Assembly: GCF_002592005.1 (NCBI RefSeq)
Contig: NZ_NVQF01000010.1
Span: forward strand, 1 to 64,000
Direction: 5' to 3'
Source: Mycolicibacterium palauense
GTDB lineage: Bacteria > Actinomycetota > Actinomycetes > Mycobacteriales > Mycobacteriaceae
Length of the DNA: 64,000 nucleotides
How positions within the stretch are numbered: position 1 is the first letter of the stretch; every line of letters starts with the position of its first letter. A program made the translations under genes and the position numbers. Shown here piece by piece: positions 19,252 to 26,312 of the stretch. Under the pieces are notes generated by a model. That model was not told the DNA's origin and searched no databases. It worked only from the letters and a program-made list of their open reading frames with translations.

Positions 19252-20924
19252 AGCCCCGTCCTCTGCAGAATGAGTAGGTTGCGCACGAGGTTGTCGACGT
19301 CCGGGGTGCCCAGGCCGGTCGTCAGGTCGTAGCCGGGTCCCGCCGAGTAGACGGCATTGCCGCCCAGTGTCACGTCACGAAACGCCGGCAACGGTGCGCC
19401 CTGGGCGATCCGGTACAGTAGCGGGTTGAGATCGCCGATGAGCTCACCGCCGTTGTCGGTCAGGAACTGGTTCATGAGCGCGGCGAGGCCCGCCCAGATG
19501 GGCGCCGACTGCGAGGTTCCGCCGCCGACGAAGATCTGCTGTTGCATGATGATCGCCATTCCGGTGAACGGATCGGCGACCGCGGCGACGTCGGGCGTGA
19601 GCCGTCTGCCGCGGCTCTGGTCGGAGGGGACGGTGGCCGCCGCCTCCCGTTGCCACGACGGCATGTCGAACAGGGCCGAGACCCCACCGCCGGTGCCCTG
19701 CGAGAGCGGCACGTCGAACCAGGCCTGCTCGGCGAGCCACCGGGCGTCGGCATCGGTGGACAGGGTGGTGCCTCCGACGTTGGTGATCTCGGGCAGCGAG
19801 GCCACCGAGTCGAGCCCGACGTCGGCTTCCCCGGGTGGGGAGTCCCAGTCGGCGCCGCCCTTGCATTCCAGGCCGGCCAGGTCGCCGCTGGCGTTGAACG
19901 CGACGGTGCCGTGGGACTGCGCGAGCCGCATGGCCGACTGCACCGGCGCGAGATCGGCCGCGGTGATCAGCTTGTCGCATCCCCAGCCGATCGAGAAACT
20001 CCACACCGCCCCGGGAAACCGGCGGTCGGTGTCCTCGAGCATCTGGCCGATCTTCTCGTAGCCGCCGTCGCCCTCGACGGTGGGACGTGCGTTGACGACG
20101 ACCTTGTGTGCGTCGGGGGCGATCGCGTGGACGATCTCCAGGTCCATCGTCAGCTCGGCTCCCGGCGGTCCAGGCTGGCCGCCCACGACCTCGGGGGTGA
20201 ACGGCGGCAACTCGAACGTCGAGGAGAACGTGTCCAGATCGGCCTGGTCGAACCCGTCGAAGGCGAAGACGACGACGGTGGCGCCCTTGCCGGTGTAGCC
20301 CTCGGCGGCCAGCGGCGCCGCGTTGTAGGCGGTGAGCACGGCGTTGGGGGTCAGTGCGCGGTCGGGAACGTCGAGGGGGAACATCCACGGCAGCGAGGTG
20401 CGGTGCGGGAGGTAGCTGAGGATCCGGCCCAGCTGGTCGACCTCATGGTCCAGCGCGGCGGGCACCTGCGGCTGCTGGGGGGACGCATAGAACTCCTGCC
20501 CGCGCCGTCCCCGGTAGTCGTGCACCTCGACGTCGAAGGCCCGCGACATCGCCTCGGGCGAGCCCTCCACGATCGCCCACTCGTCGCCGGGGCGCCAGCG
20601 CACCGCGAGGTCGTGCCGCTCGGCCCACCCGATCAGAGCGACCGGCCGGCTGGTGTGGTGTAGGGCGGCGGTCAACTGAATGTGGTCGCCCTGTGCCGGC
20701 CCGAGGTCGGTGGAGGCTCCCAGCAGCAGCCGCATCGGCCCGCTGATGTCGGATGTCTTGTCGCCCTGCTGCATCCGCAGGTCTGACACCGGGGCCAGCA
20801 CGGCGATGAGCAGCAGCGCGAAGAACCACGCCGCGGGTTTGACGCTCCGGCGGCGCGGGGCTGCAGCGATCGGCGACAGAGTCGGCGAAGACGTCACGAT
20901 CGCGCGCACCCGTACACAGCTCAA
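19248..20924 (-). CDS. Sedolisin-family (S53) serine carboxyl protease
   Basis: This 558-residue protein (TTG start at 20924; in-frame GTG codons a few residues in are alternatives) has a transmembrane or signal helix at residues 31-48 and a pro-kumamolisin activation domain (about 65-180). The S53 catalytic domain follows. The triad is visible: Glu257 and Asp261 in AELTMDLEIVHAIAPDA and nucleophile Ser471 in GGGTSQS. The oxyanion Asp region and the C-terminal calcium loop (GPGYDLTTGLG) are present. S53 enzymes are acid-active and auto-process outside the membrane. It is the first gene of a three-gene overlapping operon. Membrane anchoring rather than release is likely, as no clear cleavage site follows the helix. 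Confidence 0.9.
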   Translation of the reverse strand: MSCVRVRAIVTSSPTLSPIAAAPRRRSVKPAAWFFALLLIAVLAPVSDLRMQQGDKTSDISGPMRLLLGASTDLGPAQGDHIQLTAALHHTSRPVALIGWAERHDLAVRWRPGDEWAIVEGSPEAMSRAFDVEVHDYRGRRGQEFYASPQQPQVPAALDHEVDQLGRILSYLPHRTSLPWMFPLDVPDRALTPNAVLTAYNAAPLAAEGYTGKGATVVVFAFDGFDQADLDTFSSTFELPPFTPEVVGGQPGPPGAELTMDLEIVHAIAPDAHKVVVNARPTVEGDGGYEKIGQMLEDTDRRFPGAVWSFSIGWGCDKLITAADLAPVQSAMRLAQSHGTVAFNASGDLAGLECKGGADWDSPPGEADVGLDSVASLPEITNVGGTTLSTDADARWLAEQAWFDVPLSQGTGGGVSALFDMPSWQREAAATVPSDQSRGRRLTPDVAAVADPFTGMAIIMQQQIFVGGGTSQSAPIWAGLAALMNQFLTDNGGELIGDLNPLLYRIAQGAPLPAFRDVTLGGNAVYSAGPGYDLTTGLGTPDVDNLVRNLLILQRTGL

Positions 20925-20981
20925 CCTCGCGTTCGGCCGGTTTCTGGCATTCTAGCGGGCCGTCGGGTCGCGGCGCTGGCG

Positions 20982-21425
20982 TCAGAACTTCAGGTGGTGG
21001 CCGGTGTCGCCGACCTGGTCGACGAACATGGTCCGGCTGTCGAACCACCACGCGCCGTCGATGCGGTGGAAGGTGTCGTGGTAGTGGCCGGTGACGATGA
21101 CCTGCAGGGGCAGCTCGGCAGTGGCCTGGGTGACGCAGTAGTAGGCCCTGCCCGTGGCCGTGCCGGCCGCCTCGTCCACCAGGATCTGCACGTTGCTGGT
21201 GAGGTGTCTGGTCCCGGGAGTGCCGTCCTCGTGGACTCGGACCGCCGTCTCGTACATCTGGCGTACCCGCTGCGCGCCGGCGAACACGGTCTCCGGTGGG
21301 CCGTTCTCCACACCATAGATCCGTCCGTGGACGAACAGGGCGGCCACACCGTCGAAGTCGCCCGCGTCGAGCCGGAAGGCATACTCGTAGACCAGGTTTT
21401 CGATCTCGCGGGCGGCGTCGCTCAT
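20982..21425 (-). CDS. SnoaL/NTF2-like protein
   Basis: This 147-residue protein starts at ATG 21425; a 12-residue in-frame extension exists. It has the NTF2-like cone fold of SnoaL-type proteins: an N-terminal helix (EIENLVYEYAFRLDAGDFDGVAALF), a central HLTSN segment, and a C-terminal sheet with GHYHDTFHRIDGAWWF. Such proteins act as dehydratases, isomerases or ring-hydroxylating subunits. The active-site set (Tyr/Asp/His) cannot be assigned. It is divergent from the metallo-beta-lactamase-fold gene. Confidence 0.8.
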   Translation of the reverse strand: MSDAAREIENLVYEYAFRLDAGDFDGVAALFVHGRIYGVENGPPETVFAGAQRVRQMYETAVRVHEDGTPGTRHLTSNVQILVDEAAGTATGRAYYCVTQATAELPLQVIVTGHYHDTFHRIDGAWWFDSRTMFVDQVGDTGHHLKF

Positions 21426-21514
21426 CGTCGGTAGACAACCAGCGCGGCGGTGGCGTGTCAACGTGTGGATGCGTTCCGCGGTGTTCTGCGGCGCCGCGCG
21501 GCTATCGTGTCGCC

Positions 21515-22624
21515 ATGGGGGAGAGCTGCGGCTGCGACCGCGACGCCGTCGGTGCCATCTCGAGACGGGCCGCGCTGGTGGCCGGGTCGGCCTTCGTCGG
21601 TGCCGGGCTGCTGAGCACCACCTCGGCGGTGGGCTCCGCGGAGCCCGACCCGGCCTCGGCGGCGCTTCCGCGGAACGCCCTGATCACCCTGGGAGTTCAG
21701 GCCGGGCCGCCGCCGGTGCCGCACCGCATCGGGATCTCCTCCGCGCTCAAGATCGGATCCGACGTCTACGTGATCGACTGCGGGCTGGGATCGTTGAACG
21801 CCTACACCAATGCGGGGCTGACGTTCAACCAGCTGAAGTCGATGTTCATCACGCACCTGCACACCGATCACATCGTCGACTACTACAGCTTCTTCCTCTC
21901 CGGCGGAGCGCCGTCGCGGCCCGGCCACCCCGCCGTTGCGGTGTACGGCCCGGGCCCGGCCGGGGGGTTGCCGCCCTCCGAGGTGGGAAATCCCAACCCG
22001 CCCATCGTCGACCCCGCCAATCCCACACCCGGATTGGCCGCCACCACGGCGGCCCTGCAGCAGGCCTTCGCCTACACGAGCAACATCTTCATCCGGGACA
22101 ACGGTGTCGCCGACATCCAGGACCTGATGGCGGTCACCGAGATTGCGGTGCCGCCGGGATCCGACTACCGCAACCGGGCGCCCAACATGGAACCCTTCCC
22201 GGTGATGTCCGACGACAACTTCACCGTCACCGCGATACTCGTCCCGCACTACGACGTCTACCCGGCATTCGCCTTCCGGTTCGACCTGAAGAACCCGGCC
22301 GTGTCGGTCACGTTCTCCGGTGACACCGTCAAGTCGGACAACGTGATCAGGATCGCCCAGGACACCGACATCCTCGTGCACGAGGCGGTGTTCACCCTTG
22401 ACCCCGGCTTCTATCACGAGCGTTTCCCGCCGAATTACCTGGTGAACTCCCACACCTCGGCACTGCAGGTGGGCGAGGTCGCCGCCGCGGCGCGGCCCGG
22501 GCACCTGATCGTCAGCCACTACGACCCGCCGGATCTGCCCGACGCGCAGTGGCTCGGCGAGATCGGCAGGAACTTCACCGGCCCCACCACGATCGCCCGC
22601 GACGGGCAGGTGTTTCCGCTGTAG
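21515..22624 (+). CDS. Tat-exported metallo-beta-lactamase-fold hydrolase
   Basis: The start is ATG 21515; a longer in-frame reading lacks signal features. The 369-residue protein has a twin-arginine leader (ISRRAALVAGSAFVGAGLL, residues 15-33). The metal motif THLHTDH follows (His114, His116, Asp118, His119), then later ligands in SGDTV and HEAV and His in VSHYDPP. It is likely a di-zinc hydrolase folded before export through Tat. Related exported proteins act as lactonases or phosphodiesterases; the substrate is unknown. It converges on the MFS-Usp gene with 4 bp between stops. Confidence 0.87.
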   Translation: MGESCGCDRDAVGAISRRAALVAGSAFVGAGLLSTTSAVGSAEPDPASAALPRNALITLGVQAGPPPVPHRIGISSALKIGSDVYVIDCGLGSLNAYTNAGLTFNQLKSMFITHLHTDHIVDYYSFFLSGGAPSRPGHPAVAVYGPGPAGGLPPSEVGNPNPPIVDPANPTPGLAATTAALQQAFAYTSNIFIRDNGVADIQDLMAVTEIAVPPGSDYRNRAPNMEPFPVMSDDNFTVTAILVPHYDVYPAFAFRFDLKNPAVSVTFSGDTVKSDNVIRIAQDTDILVHEAVFTLDPGFYHERFPPNYLVNSHTSALQVGEVAAAARPGHLIVSHYDPPDLPDAQWLGEIGRNFTGPTTIARDGQVFPL

Positions 22625-22628
22625 CGGG

Positions 22629-24629
22629 CTATCGAGCGCTCACGGCGCGGGCGGGTTCCGGTTCGAGGCGGCATGCCTCCGGCACGAGCAGCACCGGCGT
22701 GCGGGCGTGGGCCGCGACGGCGTCGGAGACACTGCCCTGCAGATGCCCGAACAGTCCGTGCCGGCGGTGCGGTGCCAGCACGATCAGGCTGGCGTGGTGG
22801 GTCTCGGCCGCCTCGACGATGCCCCGCCAGGTCGGCGTGGCCTCGACCGCGACGCTGTGCGCACGGAAGCCGGCACGTTCGGCCAGTGACGCACCGTGTG
22901 CGGCGGTGCGTTCGGCGGCGTGGCGTACCTCGGTGGCGTTGTCGGCGTCGAAGTGCGCGGGGTCGGCCGGGGTGAATCCGACGTCGACCACCCGCCAGAC
23001 GCACACCACCAGCGCCGCACGGTCGGTCCCCAGCTGGCGCGCGGCGTGGATGATGGTGCCCGCGGCGAGGTCGGAGCCGTCGTAGGCGAACAGGATCGGC
23101 CCGTCCGGTGCCGGGGCATGCCGGGCCACCGCGGGGGCGGGCGCGGGCTCGCCCGTGTGCCCGATGACGACGCCGGAAGCGCCGGAACGGACGCGGGCCA
23201 GCAGTGGCGGCGAGTACCAGGCCGGGGAATCGCCGTCGAGGAACTCGTCGAGGTCGGGCCGCTGCGGCCTGGCCCCGCTGAGCACATAGACGAGGACGGC
23301 GAACAACGCACCGCCGATGGCCAGTCCGAACCCCACCCAGAGTGCGATTCCGGTGCCCGCGACCAGGTCGCCCGACACCGAGAGGGCCAGGTGGCCGAGC
23401 ACCGGAGCCACCATGAACGCGGCCACCGCCCGCAGCAGCTCGATGATGGCGAAGACCCGCTGCAGGCTGGCCGACTGCAGCGAGAAACCCGCAACGAACA
23501 GCGCCGGGGCCACCGCGGCGCCCAGCGCCAGCCCGGTCAGCGCCGTGGCGACCAGGACCAGTGTCTGGTTGGACGGCAGCGCCGCCCGGAACACCAGGAT
23601 GCCGGCGGCCAGCAGCACCATGCCGACGAGCGGAAGGTAATGCATCGCGCGGCGCGTGATGACGACGCCGAACACCACGGCCATCACGATCGCACCCCCC
23701 AGCTCGGGCAGGTAGAGCATGCCGACGTGGGCGGGGCTGTAGGTCTGCATCAACACGTTGGCCGTCAGGGCCGTCGCCGCCACGGAGGCGGCGGCGGCGA
23801 ACAGCGCGAGCCCCACGCCGGCGACGGGGATGGAGCTGGTGAAGATGGTGCGGACGGTGAGCAGCGGGCGGCTGGACCGGAACTGGTAGACGATCAGGAC
23901 GACGATGAGCAGCAGCCCACCCAGCATCGGCACGGTGGCCGCCGGGTCACCGAACCCGTGGGTGGTCAGCTGGGCGGCGCCGATGAAGGCGGCGGCGCAC
24001 CCGGCCGCGGCCAGGGCGATGGCGCGCAGATCCCGCGGCGCGTCGAGGTCGGCCGGAGGCGCGTCGTCGAACGTCAATCCGGCCATGATCAGCGCGGCCA
24101 GGGCGATCGCGGCGACGATCCAGAACAGCGGACGCCACGCATGCGCCTCGGCCTGCACGCCCCCGATGAACGGCCCGATGGCCACCGCGCCGAACACACA
24201 CATGTTCATGATCACCGCGGTGTTGCGCAGCTTGTCCCGAGGGAAGCCGATGGTCAGCGGCGGTGCGGCGGCGATCAGCAGCATGCTCGTGGCCAGTCCC
24301 TGAAGGATGTGCCCGCCGATGAACATCGGCGCGTCCTGCGCCGCGGCGGCCAGTACCGAGCCGACGACGAGCAGCACCGCATAGGCCAGCAGCATCCTCC
24401 GCTGCGGCAGGTGCTGGGCCAACTGAACCGCCACGACGGTTCCCAGGGCGTAGGCGGCGTTGCCCAGTCCCGAGCCCAGGCTCATGGTCTGGGCACTGAT
24501 GTGCAATTCACCGGAGATGATCGGCACCAGCGGGTCCATCGCCGCCGACAGCGCCAGGTAGGGGATCAATGCGAGGGTGACCATCGCGGCCACCGCCGGG
24601 TACCGCCCGGCCAGGGGACCCGGCCGCAT
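22629..24629 (-). CDS. MFS transporter fused to a universal stress protein domain
   Basis: This 666-residue protein (start ATG 24629; an in-frame extension to 24854 is hydrophilic and looks non-coding) has a major-facilitator region of about 12-14 helices (residues 1-440). A linker follows, then a UspA-like domain (about 515-655) with ILFAYDGSDLA and VLLVPEA. The glycine motif before the final strand is HGLFGHLQGSVSDAV, close to the Usp ATP-binding GxxGxxxxSxxxxV. This suggests a drug or solute exporter with a cytosolic nucleotide-sensing domain. Fusion of the two is uncommon and could allow energy or redox control of transport. Confidence 0.85.
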   Translation of the reverse strand: MRPGPLAGRYPAVAAMVTLALIPYLALSAAMDPLVPIISGELHISAQTMSLGSGLGNAAYALGTVVAVQLAQHLPQRRMLLAYAVLLVVGSVLAAAAQDAPMFIGGHILQGLATSMLLIAAAPPLTIGFPRDKLRNTAVIMNMCVFGAVAIGPFIGGVQAEAHAWRPLFWIVAAIALAALIMAGLTFDDAPPADLDAPRDLRAIALAAAGCAAAFIGAAQLTTHGFGDPAATVPMLGGLLLIVVLIVYQFRSSRPLLTVRTIFTSSIPVAGVGLALFAAAASVAATALTANVLMQTYSPAHVGMLYLPELGGAIVMAVVFGVVITRRAMHYLPLVGMVLLAAGILVFRAALPSNQTLVLVATALTGLALGAAVAPALFVAGFSLQSASLQRVFAIIELLRAVAAFMVAPVLGHLALSVSGDLVAGTGIALWVGFGLAIGGALFAVLVYVLSGARPQRPDLDEFLDGDSPAWYSPPLLARVRSGASGVVIGHTGEPAPAPAVARHAPAPDGPILFAYDGSDLAAGTIIHAARQLGTDRAALVVCVWRVVDVGFTPADPAHFDADNATEVRHAAERTAAHGASLAERAGFRAHSVAVEATPTWRGIVEAAETHHASLIVLAPHRRHGLFGHLQGSVSDAVAAHARTPVLLVPEACRLEPEPARAVSAR

Positions 24630-24863
24630 CAACGCTGCCCGGTGTCGCCGGCCGAAGCGGGGCGACCGCGGTGAGTACGACCGCGGTGAGTCGGGTGGCC
24701 GGTCAACGGTAGGGGCGCGCACACGTAGCGCTCCAACCTCGACGGTGGGGGCTTTGTTCCTGAGCGCGGCCCCGATCGGTGCCAGGTTCGTCACACCCGG
24801 CCCACCGGCAGCAGGCACGGCCGGGCTTGACCTCCAGCGCTTGAGGTCCCTCATGATGGGTGC

Positions 24864-24928
24864 GTGCCAGTTTCAGTGCCTGTTTCAGTACCAGTTTCGG
24901 TACCAGTTCCGCTGCCGGTTTCGGTGCC
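24864..24928. repeat. 12-bp minisatellite (5 copies), codes PVSV if translated
   Basis: Five tandem, slightly diverged copies of GTGCCAGTTTCA-like units (starting at 24864, 24876, 24888, 24900 and 24912) lie directly upstream of and in frame with the MerR-like gene. If translated from GTG at 24864 they give (PVSV)n. The unit is a multiple of three, so copy-number change would keep the frame. Confidence 0.8.
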
Positions 24929-24950
24929 GACCGATTCCGAAGACGCGCCG

Positions 24951-25277
24951 ATGACCATCCAGGAGGTCGCCCGGCGGTCGGGGCTGAGGAAACCGACGCT
25001 GAGGTACTACGAACAGGTCGGGCTCATCGGGCCGGTGCGTCGCGATCCGTCGAGCGGCCATCGCAGATACTCCGCCGCGATCGTCGCCCTCCTCTCGGCC
25101 CAGGTCACCCGGCTGGACGACGAACTCCGCGCCGTGCAGCTTCGCCGCGCCTATGTCGCGGCGAAGCTGTCGTTGTGGCAGGCCCGTGCGGACGGCGACG
25201 GCGCCGCGGAGAGCGCGGCCGTCGCGGCAGCCCTGGCGGCCGCCACCGAACTTCGGGCCGGAGTGGACCGCGGATGA
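24951..25277 (+). CDS. Short MerR-like regulator, probably internally deleted
   Basis: This reading gives 108 residues from ATG 24951. The winged-helix HTH is good (MTIQEVARRSGLRKPTLRYYEQVGLIGP, then GHRRYSA). The text then jumps to the C-terminal coiled coil (VALLSAQVTRLDDELRAVQLRRAYVAAKLSLW). Full MerR proteins have about 30 more residues here (the helices after RRY), so an in-frame deletion is likely. Translation from GTG 24864 would add about 29 residues with a PVSV repeat. The stop overlaps the SDR start (ATGA), so the pair is translationally coupled. The regulator may have lost DNA or effector function. Confidence 0.6.
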   Translation: MTIQEVARRSGLRKPTLRYYEQVGLIGPVRRDPSSGHRRYSAAIVALLSAQVTRLDDELRAVQLRRAYVAAKLSLWQARADGDGAAESAAVAAALAAATELRAGVDRG

Positions 25278-26221
25278 CCGACGCCCACGACCGTGTGAGG
25301 ACCCCGTTCGGCTTCGCCAGCACGGCAGCGGATGTGCTCGACGGCGTCGACCTCAGCGCCAGGACCGTCCTGGTGACCGGCACGAACTCGGGGATCGGTT
25401 TCGAAACGGCGCGCGCTGTCGCGGCCGCGGGCGCCCGCCTCATTCTCGCGGCGCGCGACGAGGACAAGGCCAACGAGGCCGCGCGGCGAATCGTCGCACT
25501 GACGGGCAACGCGTCGACGGTCGCGCTCCCGCTCGACCTGGCCGATCTGGAATCGGTGACGCGGGCGGTCGGTTCGGTCACCGAACCGATCGACGTGTTG
25601 GTCAACAACGCGGGGGTGATGGCCATCCCCGAACTCACGAGGACCCGCCAGGGACACGAGATGCAGTTCAGCGTGAACTTTCTCGGGCATTTCGCGCTCA
25701 CCCTCGGTCTGCACGACGCACTGGCCGCGGCCGGGGCCGCCCGGGTCGTGTGCGTGAGCTCCAACGCGCATCTCTACAGCCCCGTCGTCTTCGGCGACGT
25801 CGATTTCCGGTTTCGCAGATACGAGCCGATCGAGGCCTACGCCCAGGCCAAGACCGCCTGCGTTCTCCTCGGCGTCGCGATCACCCGGCGCTGGGGGCAG
25901 CAGGGCATTCTGGCCAATGCGCTCAACCCCGGCGCGATCGCCACGGGCCTGCAGAGACACACCGGTGGTATCAAGACACCCGTCGAGCGCCGCAAGACCG
26001 TCGAGCAGGGTGCGGCCACGTCGGCCCTGCTTGCGGCGTCGCCGTTGGTGGAGGGGATCGGGGGACGCTACTTCGAGGATGTCAACGAGGCGGCCGTCCG
26101 CCACGAGAGCCCGGGCCCGTTCGGCACCGGGGTCGCCGACTATGCCCTCGATTCGCGATACGCGGAACTGCTGTGGGAGACCGCCACCGAGATGGTGACC
26201 GCCCGACCGCGGGCGCAGTGA
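25274..26221 (+). CDS. SDR oxidoreductase, retinol-dehydrogenase-like
   Basis: This 315-residue extended SDR has the cofactor motif TGTNSGIG (residues 35-42), NNAGVM, catalytic Ser in VSSNAH and the YAQAK motif (Tyr and Lys four apart). The length and the VNFLGHFALT block resemble the retinol/oxidoreductase SDR branch common in mycobacteria. It probably oxidises or reduces a hydrophobic alcohol with NADP(H). The start ATG overlaps the MerR-like stop, implying one operon. Confidence 0.85.
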   Translation: MTDAHDRVRTPFGFASTAADVLDGVDLSARTVLVTGTNSGIGFETARAVAAAGARLILAARDEDKANEAARRIVALTGNASTVALPLDLADLESVTRAVGSVTEPIDVLVNNAGVMAIPELTRTRQGHEMQFSVNFLGHFALTLGLHDALAAAGAARVVCVSSNAHLYSPVVFGDVDFRFRRYEPIEAYAQAKTACVLLGVAITRRWGQQGILANALNPGAIATGLQRHTGGIKTPVERRKTVEQGAATSALLAASPLVEGIGGRYFEDVNEAAVRHESPGPFGTGVADYALDSRYAELLWETATEMVTARPRAQ

Positions 26222-26312
26222 CCGGGCCGGGCCCAAGTACCTGGCGCTTCAAGGTCTTGGGGCCCTGTGCGGAAAAGCCGCGGAGTGGTCGACTTGGGGG
26301 TGAGATGGGCTC

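Noticed and set aside
22896..24674. Long plus-strand open frame over the MFS-Usp gene
   Set aside because: It is very rich in Arg, Gln, His and Asp with no domain, typical of an antisense frame in GC-rich DNA.
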